Positions 34,501 to 44,805 of a stretch of 64,000 nt of DNA are shown here, one piece after another. Within the stretch, counting starts at the first letter, position 1; each line of letters starts with the position of its first letter. Source of the DNA: Microglena sp. YARC (Eukaryota > Chlorophyta > Chlorophyceae > Chlamydomonadales > Chlamydomonadaceae); the NCBI GenBank assembly GCA_022414725.1, contig CM039465.1, positions 16,485,706 to 16,549,705 of the forward strand. Direction: 5' to 3'. Position numbers and translations under genes: made by a program. The notes beneath the pieces are model-generated. The model made no database searches, was not told the DNA's origin, and saw nothing but the letters and a program-made list of their open reading frames with translations.

Positions 34501-37386
34501 GTGCGGAGACCACAATGCACTCCATAGCTCATCTATGGAAGATTCAGAGAAGGGGATTGCTAGTGCTATTGAACTAGCCATAAGCAAATGCACACCATGT
34601 CACAAACATGTAGCTAAGCGTAAGCACGGGCCCGTGAACGCATGGTATGATGATGAATGCAATCGTGCTAGACAGGCAGCAAGCCAAGCAGAACATCAAC
34701 ATGGCTCTAGCTCTGACTTGGCTGGTTCTATGCACAAGGAGTACAAGAGGATTCTCAGAAGAAAGAAGAGGAAGTGGCTAGAAACACGCATGGAGAACCT
34801 TCATACGAATCTTCGGCATAATCCGAAAAGTTTTTGGAAAGACGTGCGTGAGCCTAACAAGGCCACTACGGCAGATATCACAATTCATGATTGGACTGAT
34901 TATTTTGCAGACCTCTTTGATGTGCAAGTAGGTATTGATCCAAGTCTGGATGCTAGGGACTTTGTCCCTCAAGCTGATGGACCTCAGATAGATGCCGCAC
35001 CAACATGGTTATGTCAAGACTTTACCACCCAGGAGGTGTTTTCTGTTCTCCAATCCCTACGGAAAAACTCCTCCCCCGGGGTAGATGGTATCCCTGCAGA
35101 ATGGTACAGATTTGCTTCCCATGAGGCCAACTCCCGATTTGTACAAGCTATGACTAACCTGTTTAATCTCATCTGGAAGACTTCTTACCCTAGCCAATGG
35201 GCTGCAGCTGCCTTGGTACCCGTACCCAAATCCAAAGGCAGTGTGTATGACAAGGACAACTATCGAGGTCTTGCGGTGAGCAACTCCATAGGAAAGATCT
35301 TCTCCCTTTGCATGCTACGTAGACTAGATGATTGGTCAGAAGAATTCAACCTCAGAGCCGCTGGCCAATATGGATTTAGAAGTGGTAGGGGTACTGCAGA
35401 TGCATCATTCATTCTTAACCATATTGTAGATAAATATAGAGAAAAGAAAAAACACTCTTTGTGGCTTTTGTTGATTTCAAGAAGGCTTATGATTGGGTCA
35501 ACAGAGACTTGCTATGGGATTGCTTAGCAAGGCTAGGAGTCAAGGACCCCTATCTCAGTATTCTGAAGTCCATGTATAATCATGTTGTTTTCCAAGTTCG
35601 CCTACATGGGGACATTGGATCCTCCTTTCCATCCCTTGTAGGAGTTAAACAAGGAGACCCCCTATCCCCACTCCTATTCGGTCTGTTCATTGATAGAATT
35701 GAATCGTTCCTCCAATCCAAGCTCCCAAATGTAGGGGCTGAGCTTAGGGGAAAGATTCTGCAACTGTTACTTTATGCTGATGACCTAGCTATAATGGCAG
35801 AATCCCCGGCAGATATGCAAGCGATGCTTGACTGCCTGAGAGATTTCTGCGAGGCTACTAAGATGGCTGTGAATATAAAGAAAACTGAGATTGTCGTTTT
35901 CAACAAACAATTCTGTGATGAGGCCCGCATGGATCCTGATTACAAATTTGTCTATGATGGAGCACAACTTTCTACAAAGTTATCTTTTATCTACTTGGGA
36001 TCCCTCTTTGTGGATGGTGACTCAAGCAATCGTGCAAAAGCTGCTTTTACTAGGATGCTCACTAAGGCCCAAAAGGCACACCACATGCTTCGTAGGCGAT
36101 GCCATACTATGGAGATATACAATATTGATATTCTCACCCACCTGTTTGATTCTCTTGTACAACCTATCCTGAATTTTGGCTGTGAGGTGTGGGCTCCTTC
36201 TATTCTGAACAACACACTTATCTCAAATGACCATGCTTGTGAGAAATGGCATAGAGGTATACTTAAACAAATGTTGGGTGTTTGCCAATCTACTACATCT
36301 AATATTATCATGGAAGAGCTGGGTAGAACCCCGTTGTGTTTTGCTTGGCTTAAACAAGCTTTGCGCTTCTGGAACAAGACCATACATAAAGAACCTGAGG
36401 ATCTCATTAGAATGGCTCTTGAGGAATCTTTTGACTCCAACACTGGCTGGGTTCATGACTTGCGTTGTGCTCTCCACAAGCTAGGATCCAGTAAAAACAT
36501 CAACATTTTGGAGGCTGTCGATGTCGAAGGTATTATGTCTGAAGTTTTTGAGTCATGGAGGTTTAAGTACCCAAGTGACACCAATGCAGTTAGAGACATC
36601 CCTGATGAGAGAAGGGTTGGCTTTAAACGCCTCCGATACCAAAAATGGTTCGCAGCCAACAGCAATGATGAGAATGGCTTGATTCCCTTTACATCCGCCT
36701 TACATAAGCAGGATCAGATTCGTTTTATAGCACAGTTTAGAATGGGTTCCCATTGGCTGAACACAGAAAGAATGAGGGTGGTGGATAGAGCACACATCCC
36801 TCGCTCAATGAGACACTGTCAAATGTGTGGGTTCCAAAAAACTGAGGATGAAATGCATATGTTTGAGTGCCCTTTTTATAATGATATTCGCCTCCGCTAC
36901 CAGAATCTGTTTACAGATATTTATAGGCATGTCCATGAGGATACCGACTTAACCGTATGGAATGTGGAATTCTGCGATTCCACATTCAGAAACTTTATGA
37001 ATGGAAATGGCACTAAGTCTTTTTGGAGCAACCTAGCCGACTATCTTTCTACTTGTAGAAGAGCAAGACAGGAAGCCCTGGACTGCTTAGTGGCACCGTA
37101 ATTTATTATCCCTTTTTTTTCTTCTTGAGACTTCTCATTTGTTAGCTTCTTACCTCCGCCACTGTAAGTGGTTGAGATCTGGGTCCTGCTCTAAGGGGTT
37201 TAATACCTACGCCACCAAAACGGTGGTTGGGAGTTTGGTTTGTTTGTCCTCGACACACCCCTGATGTAATGGGGTTTTTCGCTTTGTGGGTGCTTTTTCT
37301 TTTTGTTTAAAGCACAGAGTCTCATACACCCTCGCGGTGTCAAGTAGACTTTAACATGTAATGTAATGTAATGTAATGTAAGCGGG
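34501..37386 (+). mobile_element. 5'-truncated LINE inserted in exon E6, with 8-bp target duplication
   Basis: TAAGCGGG at 34,493-34,500 is repeated at 37,379-37,386, right after a (TGTAA)n tail (about 37,354-37,380). The element lacks the endonuclease and starts in the linker before RT. It shows the expected marks of target-primed integration: 5' truncation, a short-repeat 3' tail and a target duplication. The phrase GGTGCGGAGACCA is present both just before the duplication and at the element's 5' end (34,480 and 34,500), probably junction microhomology. Confidence 0.88.
34535..37101 (+). pseudogene. LINE reverse transcriptase polyprotein, one frameshift
   Basis: Two frames (34,535-35,527 and 35,461-37,101) form one RT, joined by a single-base shift near 35,450, just before palm motif A. 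Residues seen: linker WYDDECNRAR, finger KDNYRGLAVSNSIGKIF and QYGFRSGRGTADA; motif A AFVDFKKAYDWVN; motif B GVKQGDPLSPLLFG; motif C LLYADDLAIMAES with both aspartates intact; and a C-terminal zinc-binding end CQMCGFQKTEDEMHMFEC. The A-rich run AGAAAAGAAAAAACAC at the shift makes a sequencing or slippage indel likely. No RNase H domain. Confidence 0.9.
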
Positions 37387-37587
37387 CAAGAGCATCTAGA
37401 CAGCAAGGAGGCCCTGGATGTCCTGTGTGGGCTACTGTGTGGAGTCCACCACCTTGAAGAGAGGCAGAGCACGCAGACCAGGCAGCATGTCTCGGAGGAT
37501 TGCTATGAGGCGCGTGCTCTTGCCAGTGCCATAGGCTTCATTGCCCCTCATGTCACCTCCCAGCCTTCTGGATCCCCCTACCCACAG
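37387..37587 (+). CDS. Host gene exon E6, 3' part (right of LINE insertion)
   Basis: It continues E6 in frame: QEHLDSKEALDVLCGLLCGV, HHLEERQSTQTRQHVSED, ARALASAIGFIAPHV, QPSGSPYPQ, then the donor CCACAG|GTATGT at 37,587, phase 0. Its last 50 nt with the donor are echoed at least four times downstream and once antisense at about 46,100. Confidence 0.8.
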
Positions 37588-38770
37588 GTATGTGTGAGTG
37601 TATATGTACAGTCCAGGGGTAGCCAAATATGGTATGTTGGGTTGCCTATCAGCTGCCCAGGCATATCAAAGGGTTGAACAGTGAGCCGAGTGAGCAAGCA
37701 GTGCTATAGGCTTCATTGCCCCTCATGTTACGTCTCAGCCTTCTGGATCCCCCTACCCACAGATATGTATGAGTGCATTTTTACGGTCCAGGGGGTAGCC
37801 AAATATGGTATGTTGGGTTGCTTGTCAGGCACCCAGGTGTATCAAAGGGTTGAACAGTGAGCACAGTAAGAAAGGAGTGTCAGTGCAATAGGCTTCATTG
37901 CCCCTCATGTAACCTTCCAGCCTGCTCGATCCCCCTACACACAGGTTTGTCTGCGTGTATTTGACCAGTCCAGGGGTAGCCAAATATGGTATGTTGGGTT
38001 GCCTGTCAGGCGCCCAGGCATATCAAAGGGTTGAACAGTGAGCCCAGTAAGCAAGCAGTGCTATAGGCTTCATTGCCCCTCATGTTACCTCCCAGCCTGC
38101 TAGTTCCCCCTACCCACAGGTTTGTCTGAGTGTATTTGACCAGTCCAGGGGTAGCCAAATATGGTATGTTGGGTTGCCTGTCAGGCGCCCAGGTGTATCA
38201 AAGGGTTGAACAGAGAGCACAGTGAGCGAGCTGTGTGAGTGCAACCTAACATCAAGCCAAGCCACCTGCATGTTGTATGTCAAAGGGTGGAACAGTGAGC
38301 ACAGTGAGCAAGCAGATCAAGTGCAACCTAACATCAAGCCAAGCCACCTGCATGTTGTATGTCAAAGGGTTGAACAGTGAGCACAGTGAGCGAGCAGTGC
38401 CAGTGCTATATTCTTCATTGCCCCTCATGTCAGCTCCCAGCCTGCTGGATCCCCCTGCCCACAGGTATGTATGAGTGTATTTTTACAGTCCAGGGGTAGC
38501 CAAATATGAAATATGGTATGTTGGGTTGCCTATCAAGCGCCCAGGTATATCAAAGGGTTGAACAGTGAGCACTGTGAGCAAGGAGTGCCAGTGCCATAGG
38601 CTTCATTGCCCCTCATGTTACCTGTCGGTAGGGACTGGCATATCATATGATGTTGACCAAAGGCGAGTATGATATCATACACACTGCATCATATGATATA
38701 GTAGGGTAATGTTAACTTTATCCTAGTCAGACTGCCGGCATCATATGATCAATTCTGACTTTGCACCCAG
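37588..38770 (+). repeat. Donor-side echo array of E6 in intron 6 (array H)
   Basis: Units of about 170-180 bp repeat GGCTTCATTGCCCCTCATGT, CCCAGCCT, GGATCCCCCTACCCACAG and the donor GTATGT or GTTTGT, then AGTCCAGGGGTAGCCAAATA, TATGGTATGTTGGGTTGCC and AGGGTTGAACAGTGAGC. Copies start near 37,706, 37,885, 38,062, 38,407 and (partial) 38,593; a partial unit near 38,230-38,330 is doubled without the exon part. The last 120 bp before E7 contain ATCATATGAT palindromes. Confidence 0.9.
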
Positions 38771-39259
38771 GTGTACGAGCGTGCCTGCCTCAGGCTCATT
38801 GAGCTGCTGAGCAAGGCAGTCAGCACCATGGCCAGGAGCGCAGTCAGCCCAGAGAGCTACGACCTGGAGGAAGTGATGGCGCACTCGTTTGCCGCCGCCC
38901 TTTGGCGAATGCTAGCCTCGGGCCACGTCCACCCAGACCCGCTGTGTGTCCCTCTCCTCCCCACGCTCGAGCTCGTCATGCTGGGCGGGTCCAAAAGCAA
39001 GAAACGGCGACCCACAGAACCCTTGTCTGAGCTGCTCTGCGAGGATGCCATGGGTCTAGTCAGTCAGTTGATTCGCTCCAAGGAGTCCATTCAGAAGCTG
39101 GCAGCAGCTACCGGGACGATGCGTGGGGTTCTGATGTTCTACCGGAACAAGGCCTCGGCGGGGGAGGATGACCCCGACAGAAGCTACGAATCCGTAGTTA
39201 GGAGGCTGAGTAAGGTTGATAGATATGGGGTGCTGAAGGGCGCTCTTCGCGAAAAATGA
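38771..39259 (+). CDS. Host gene terminal exon E7
   Basis: The acceptor is TTGCACCCAG before 38,771; phase 0; stop TGA at 39,257-39,259. It encodes 162 residues, VYERACLRLIELLSKAVS, ESYDLEEVMAHSFAAALW, PLLPTLELVML, a basic patch SKSKKRRPTEP, LLCEDAMGLVSQLIRSKE and RRLSKVDRYGVLKGALREK. Helical and Leu-rich like E5. The stop is followed by a degenerate copy of the exon end. Confidence 0.82.
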   Translation: MYERACLRLIELLSKAVSTMARSAVSPESYDLEEVMAHSFAAALWRMLASGHVHPDPLCVPLLPTLELVMLGGSKSKKRRPTEPLSELLCEDAMGLVSQLIRSKESIQKLAAATGTMRGVLMFYRNKASAGEDDPDRSYESVVRRLSKVDRYGVLKGALREK

Positions 39260-39450
39260 TGTCACGTGATATTCTGATGATGAACCGGAGCAAGGCCCCG
39301 GCGGGGGAGGACGACCCCCCAGAGATGACCCTGACAGAGGTTACGAAGCTGTAGCTAGGCGGCTGAGTAAAGTTGATAGGTATGGATTGCTGAAGGGCGC
39401 TCTTCGCGGAAATGATGTTAGAAGTCAATGGATAGGCACCTTATCTCAGA
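39260..39450 (+). repeat. Echo of the terminal exon beyond its stop codon
   Basis: About 150 nt (GGAGCAAGGCCCCGGCGGGG, GGCTGAGTAAAGTTGATAGG, CTGAAGGGCGCTCTTCGCG) repeat the last 150 nt of E7 with point changes and an 11-bp insertion, so the frame is lost. No polyadenylation signal is assigned with confidence. Confidence 0.85.
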
Positions 39451-39762
39451 TGTGAGCCACTGCGGAACTGTCACAGGACGAAGAAGAGCAACGACAATAA
39501 CAACAACCATAGCAGCAACACCATTACCATATACCATATGTGCATCCTATTAATACTCATATGTATACAAGTAACACGTACATGCGTATAATTAATACAC
39601 ATGCACTACTACTGACCACATGTACATTTTATTTCATACAAATTAATTGGATATCAAACCTTGGTTCTTGAACTCTCACATGGTAAGTTAATAACATGAC
39701 TCATAACCTACACGGTATCTCTTCAAAGTTGTCAAGTATGATATCGTAAAATACACGGTATC
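39451..39762. repeat. Intergenic DNA with 43-bp satellite units
   Basis: Mostly unassigned. From about 39,713 a unit GGTATCTCTTCAAAGTTGTC plus AAGTATGATATCGTAAAATACAC occurs and starts again before being cut by the LTR element at 39,763. The same unit resumes at 44,806. Confidence 0.7.
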
Positions 39763-39982
39763 TTTCAATCGATAGAGTTGTTACACTGTGAAGACTGAAG
39801 TGAAGAGAGTTAACATCGCAACTCGTGCGGATATATAGAATAGGAAGTCTCCAGGAAGATTCTGAAGACACGTGCAGGCCATAGCTAGCCTATGGCCTGG
39901 CGGCAGGCAACCCGGGTCCCGGGGGCACCAGGACCCAGCGCGCACTATGCCAACTCAGTGTCCGACGCAACGGACAATAACA
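39763..39982 (-). repeat. 3' LTR of copia-like element
   Basis: 220 bp, matching 44,582-44,805 except for a few substitutions and a 4-bp CTAA difference near the TG end. On the minus strand it starts TGTTATTGTCCGTTGCG and ends near CTATCGATTGAAA, so the second end is not the usual CA. A one-base ambiguity in the boundary remains. Confidence 0.85.
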
Positions 39983-40733
39983 TCCCCCCAAATTCAAGGT
40001 ATTCTTGGATACAAGAATCCCTGGAATTAACTGAGGGGCATAAAGAAATTATCATAGTATAAAGGGTGACAAGGCTAGAGAGAGATTCTAATGGCTGGCA
40101 GAAGAGGCTGTAAATAATACATTATTCGGAACAGGATCCAAGGGGACACGGCACATTAATAGCAGAGGTCTTAAGATCAATGTCAGTCTACTAGGGTAGC
40201 AGATAGCAGGGAGGCTGCTAGGAAGCTAGAGGGAAACTGCAGATAGGCTGCAGGCTAGGTTGCAGAGGGGCTGCAAGGAAGCTGGGAGAAACTGCAGATA
40301 GGCTGCAGGCTAGTTTGCAGGGAGGCTGCTAGGAAGCTGGGAGGAACTGCAGATAGGCTGCAGGCTAGTTTGCAGGGAGGCTGCTAGGAAGCTGGAGGGA
40401 AACTGCGGATAGTTTGCAGGCTAGGTTGGTTACGAGAAGTAGGACATGATTTGAGATGGGAGAATAAGTTTAGACAAGATGTCTGTGCTAGCCCCCCCCA
40501 TAATTTGGGCTCATCCTAAATTAGAGTATAGCAGACATACGGCAGTAACTTGATGATGGAATCTAAATCAAAATGGGCATCAGCACATGAGGCAGTACAA
40601 GACACAATGCAGGAAGCAGTACCCAGATTAATCCTAGAGTGTTCATGGCTAAAACAATAAGGAGCAAGAGACTATAGGTGCATATTTAGGTGCCAGATGC
40701 TGGGTATCCATTAAGGTCCAGCTGATGGTGGAT
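39983..40733 (-). other. Copia-like element 3' region with about 60-bp tandem repeats
   Basis: From about 40,190 to 40,440 a phrase CTGCAGATAGGCTGCAGGCT with AGGGAGGCTGCTAGGAAGCT repeats four times. The rest is unassigned. Confidence 0.65.
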
Positions 40734-41169
40734 TTATTTTAGGAAAGTGGAGAAGGATTTCCTAGACATCCTTGGAGTGTCAAGCATGTTGATGAATGTG
40801 AAATCCATTGGGTTCCAGTGCATGCTGAGGTTGTTGACACAGATGACTTTGCCTCCAGGGTTCACACAGCTGATGGGATGCATGAGCATCTTGGGCCAGG
40901 TGGCAAGGATTCGTGCATGTGCTTGGACCATGGCTGCTTGTAGGCAGATGGCCCACTGGAGGGTGGGCCTGTCAGCTGTAGAAACAGTGGGGTAGATGTG
41001 GACCATGTGCTGCAATCTGTTGACGTGCTTGAGAAGAGGTCCACAGACTGATGAAGGGCTGCTATGCATCTGCCTGCTGGGGAATTTAGTCTGCTCAGAT
41101 GCTAGCAGGGTAGGGAACTGGTTGGCTAGCTGGTGTATGAGGGTGGGGACAGGCTGTCTAGGTCTGATG
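40734..41169 (-). pseudogene. Unrecognised coding remnant in copia-like element
   Basis: A 111-residue minus-strand frame (LLKHVNRLQHMVHIYPTVST, LQAAMVQAHARILATW, HPISCVNPGGKVICVNNLSM) lies where RT/RNase H would be expected but has none of their motifs. It could be a family-specific C-terminal part or captured sequence. Confidence 0.35.
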
Positions 41170-41829
41170 CTAAAGGCTCTTAAGGGAAGAAGGGGAGTTG
41201 TTGAGGGTAGTCAGCAGGGTTCCAAACTTGGTTCTGGAGATACCAGAATTGTTAAGGAAATGAACTGGGTAGGTGTTCATGTTGACATGAGTGAGGGGCT
41301 GATCAGGGGAAGGGGAAGTAGCTGAGGGAATCCATTGGTCAAATCTAAGGGCTTGGGAGAGCTCATGCTGGGTGCAGGACCCTTGTCCATCAACAGGGAA
41401 TGCATCCTCATATGCAGTTCTGGCTTGGTCTAGCATGAGGTCCATCTCTATTCTGGCTTGTGCTTCTGTCAGGTTACAGAGGTCATCAAATGGAACAGTG
41501 GGAAGCTGTTGGATGGGAGTGGTAGAGTAGGCAGGATCTGGGATGAAGTCATGTGAAGAAGTGGTGTACAGATCATATTGGTGTGATGTGAATTCTCCCC
41601 CATTGTCTGACTGGAGCATGGGTGGTGGACGGGCATGTGCAAGGTCAGGCAGGTCATCATCACCAATGGCTGGAGCCAGATCTGTTAGACTACTGGAGCT
41701 GCTTGGAGTTATCAGCTTGAAATCACTCCGGTAGAGTGGACAGTAGATTAAAGCAGCGGAACAGACGCACCAATCTATACACGGAGACAAGGATAACGTT
41801 ACAGACACAGGAGACCCATAAAGGGGCAC
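41170..41829 (-). pseudogene. Copia-like integrase remnant
   Basis: The frame contains PPPMLQSDNGGEFTSHQYD, matching the second catalytic Asp region of copia integrases (family LRSDNGGEF). Neither the zinc-binding N-terminus nor the first Asp strand is seen upstream, and downstream the frame changes to unrelated Thr/Pro-rich sequence. It is probably a deletion scar. Confidence 0.6.
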
Positions 41830-41987
41830 CTGTGGTGAAAGGAGGCGGTAGACAGGAACCTAACAGGGTACAGATCAGACCGGAGACGTAGGTGACAGGA
41901 AGCTGCCACTGAGTCATCTCAAGATGACTCAGTCCCACGGGAAGCTGGCTCAGGAGAGCCGATAGTTCTAAGGGAGTACATAAGTAG

Positions 41988-42701
41988 TCACCAAGTCATA
42001 AAACGCGTGAGAGCACCGCTATACATGCTGATAGGAGTATCAGGTGGGATGGAGCAGCTGCCAGCAAAGTCATCATTGTAGTGCACAACTGGCTGGTTGA
42101 CCAGTTCTGGTTGGGTGACCATCATGATGATCAAAGGGAATGGGGGAGATGGGGATAGGCAGGTAGATGAGGGATTGGGGATAGGGAGAGGGGTAGGGAG
42201 AGGGGTAGGGTTCTTAGGGGTGCTAGTGAAGTAGAGACCATGCCTTTTGGGGCCTAAGAGGATTGTCTTGGTACCCCTGGCTGTGGGTAAGGAGAGAGTA
42301 GCAGTAGCTCTGGACATGTGAACTTGGAGGTTGGGAGAGAGCCTGTGTGCTGCATGCAAGCTGATGATGTTGGCTGTAGTCATGGGGGGAGCAAGGAGTA
42401 CATCGTGGAGGGTGATCAGGGATCCATTATGCCCTTTGATGTGAGCTTTCCCTTTCTGGAGGCAGAGGAGTGGAGCTGCTCCAAGGTCAGCCAATTGTAG
42501 GCTAATAGGCTGGGGGAGCTCCTGAATGTCATGCAAGTTGGAGGGGTTACTGGTGCAGTGGGAGTGGGCTGCACAGTCTAAAAGCCACTGTCTGGAGAGC
42601 TGTCTGGTAGGGATCAAGGGTGGCACTGTCATCATCAGTATCACTGTCAGAGGGGTCCTCATTTCCATCCCCCTCATCATCACCATCAGTGTCATCATCA
42701 C
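41988..42701 (-). pseudogene. Copia-like protease region
   Basis: The frame starts inside gag in a shifted frame. RQWLLDCAAHSHCTSN fits the copia aspartic protease site (usual WxxDSGAxxHM) with Asp-Cys-Ala in place of Asp-Ser-Gly. It is followed by LHDVLLAPPMTTANIISLHA, the usual protease C-terminal strand (family VLYVPxLxxNLLS), and by GPKRHGLYF, the start of the usual pre-integrase region. The altered active site could be family-specific or a defect. Confidence 0.65.
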
Positions 42702-43959
42702 TTGAGACTAATTCTGGCATGGATTTATCCCATTCTATAAGACAGGCATCTGTATCATTCATGGGGCCAAAGAAAGTACTGTCATCCAAGGGAGCATGTG
42801 GGAGAGACAGGGGTGTGGACTTGCCTCTTGTTGACTCAGCATATTGGAGGGGCTGGGGTCCATCATTCGTTGCCAGTGCCATGAAGTTGTGCTCATCCTC
42901 ATTGTCTGTGCTGGACTGGGAAGTGGAACAGTCATCATCTGCAACATGTGCATGCCTGCTGTTGACACGGCGACTGTGGCTCTTGGGGTCTTTTGTGGAG
43001 TTCCTGTTGTCCCTCCTAGGGGACTTGGACTTGCTGGAGGACCTCCTGGCTGCATCATTAGGGGGTGCTGGAGATCCCCTATTGGCAGATGTAGATGAAA
43101 ACGGTGGAGGTCTGTACTTCAAGTTGGTGGGGTCACTGGGGCAGGTGAGGGAGTTGTGTCCAAAACCAGCACAGTTCCAGCAGGTCATCTGGGTTGATGG
43201 AACACGGTCCTTCCTTGGTCTCCCCTGGAAGGCAGCAGCCACTATGTGCTCATTCTCTTCAGGAGAGATGGTGGAGTCAAATATCTGGTTGGAAACTTGG
43301 TATCTGATGATCTGTGTCTGGAATGATGCAAAGTCAGGGCAGACAGAGTTGTGGAAGGAGTTCCTGAAACCATTGTATTCTGGACGGGTTGAGAGTCCCT
43401 GGACAATGATGCTAAGGAAAACGGGGATGGAGGTGTTACTGACTCCATTGACTTGGGGAAGCAAGGAGGATAACTCATAGCTTCGAGAGAGGTAGACCTG
43501 CAGTGGTTCAGATGTTGTCATGCTGAGGCTGTACATGGATCTCACAGCACCTATTTCCAGGTCAGAATTCCGTTCTCCATAGGTGAGCTTCAGGAACCTG
43601 TAGGCTTTGGCAGCAACGTCAGTGGTCGCAAGTATGGCCTGTTGTATGGGGTCTGAGCAATGCCTGAGGATTTCATTGAGAGCGACAGCATTCACGATTG
43701 TGATGCGGTGGGGAACAGCATGAGCCGCAATAGTCGCATAAGCATGGTCAGCATTTGGGTAATGAGAGTCTTCCAATGGGTATTCGTCACCTGTTGCTGG
43801 TTCACCGTTTGGGGGTTGAGCCATCGCCGCGTCAATGGCGATGGAGATGCATCCAGGGTGGGATCTGAGGTGACGAAGGAGGAAGGGTCCAAACTTGTGC
43901 CAGGGAATAGCCGAGGTGCCGTCGAAGACGAATGCAGGGGGCTTGACTGATGTTGCCAT
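42547..43959 (-). CDS. Copia-like gag with CCHC zinc knuckle
   Basis: 470 residues from ATG at 43,959. The N-terminal two thirds are a Copia-type capsid region (FDGTSAIPWHKFGPFLLRHL, KAYRFLKLTYGERNSDLEIG, PVFLSIIVQGL). A zinc knuckle CWNCAGFGHNSLTC (C-x2-C-x4-H-x4-C) follows near 43,190, then a basic Ser/Arg stretch and an acidic tail (SSDDDTDGDDEGDGNEDPSD). It packages element RNA. The protease frame overlaps its end in another frame, so a frameshift (programmed or accidental) lies near 42,600-42,700. Confidence 0.82.
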   Translation of the reverse strand: MATSVKPPAFVFDGTSAIPWHKFGPFLLRHLRSHPGCISIAIDAAMAQPPNGEPATGDEYPLEDSHYPNADHAYATIAAHAVPHRITIVNAVALNEILRHCSDPIQQAILATTDVAAKAYRFLKLTYGERNSDLEIGAVRSMYSLSMTTSEPLQVYLSRSYELSSLLPQVNGVSNTSIPVFLSIIVQGLSTRPEYNGFRNSFHNSVCPDFASFQTQIIRYQVSNQIFDSTISPEENEHIVAAAFQGRPRKDRVPSTQMTCWNCAGFGHNSLTCPSDPTNLKYRPPPFSSTSANRGSPAPPNDAARRSSSKSKSPRRDNRNSTKDPKSHSRRVNSRHAHVADDDCSTSQSSTDNEDEHNFMALATNDGPQPLQYAESTRGKSTPLSLPHAPLDDSTFFGPMNDTDACLIEWDKSMPELVSSDDDTDGDDEGDGNEDPSDSDTDDDSATLDPYQTALQTVAFRLCSPLPLHQ

Positions 43960-44581
43960 GTTGTCTGTCGCGGCGCTGGGGTCTTGGGGTGAGTTGGGGT
44001 TTTGGCTTTCACACCGGGTTAATAAACCGGCCAGTGGGTAATCCGTGTGTGAAGCTTGTCGGTCTTCAGTCTTGGTTGTGCGGTTCGGAGGTAGTGGGGA
44101 GGGAGTGTTGACAGCGAAAGGGGATCCAAATGGATCCTGGCGTTCTGAAATGGTGGTAATAGTAGCATGGGGGTGTAAGGGGTGACGGAATCAGAGAGCG
44201 GGGGGGGGGGGGGGGGGGGGGGGGGGGGTACGATGGCGTGCAGGGCTGAATATCTCCATGGCACAAACAATCTCAGAGGATTGTGCAACTCTGTGTGTGA
44301 TCTGGTGAGTGTACAACTCACGTCGTAGATCTACTGAGACTTCTGGACTGCGTCTACGGGGCGTCTGGGACGGAAAGTAGAGATAACAACTGTTGTGTGG
44401 GCAGTAGGCGAGGCAGCGCAGGGTAGATTTCTCACGTGAACACGTAGGCAATCCAGGGCCAAAAGCAGTACTCAAGCCGTCGAGCAAGTCAGAGGGAAAA
44501 CTATCACCTTGTGCAGGGCTGAAGATCCACTTGGCACAGGCGCAGGGGCGTTGTCTTCGGGCAGCGGTCGGGCCGATAACC
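43960..44581 (-). other. Copia-like element leader with long G-run
   Basis: Untranslated leader between the 5' LTR and gag ATG. It holds a run of about 28 G at 44,200-44,228. Minus-strand sequence next to the LTR, TTATCGGCCCGACC, is where the primer-binding site should lie; I do not match it to a tRNA. Confidence 0.5.
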
Positions 44582-44805
44582 TTTCAATCGATAGAGTTGT
44601 TACATAGTGAAGACTGAAGTGAAGAGAGTTAACATCGCAACTCGTGCGGCTATATAGAATAGGAAGTCTCTAGGAATATTATGAAGACACGTGCAGGGCA
44701 TAGCTAGCCTATGGCCTGGCGGCAGGCAACCCGGGTCCCGGGGGCACCAGGACCCAGCGCGCACTATGCCAACTAACTCAGTGTCCGACGCAACGGACAA
44801 TAACA
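44582..44805 (-). repeat. 5' LTR of copia-like element
   Basis: 224 bp, the partner of 39,763-39,982. High identity (about ten differences plus one 4-bp gap by eye) points to a fairly young insertion. Confidence 0.85.

Larger units (their letters stand above)
39763..44805 (-). mobile_element. Copia-like LTR retrotransposon, internally deleted, with 5-bp target duplication
   Basis: Two direct LTRs of 220 and 224 bp bound it; GTATC flanks both sides (39,758-39,762 and 44,806-44,810), splitting a satellite unit that is restored when the element is removed. On the minus strand gag and a protease-like region come first, then an integrase scrap (MLQSDNGGEF), which is the copia order. The polypurine tract (GGGGGGA on the minus strand, just right of 39,982) abuts the 3' LTR. 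No RT or RNase H is recognisable, so it should depend on other elements. Confidence 0.85.

Noticed and set aside
42620..43480. A 286-codon plus-strand frame opposite copia-like gag
   Set aside because: It is the antisense shadow of gag; composition mirrors the Ser/Asp-rich gag tail and no motif is present.
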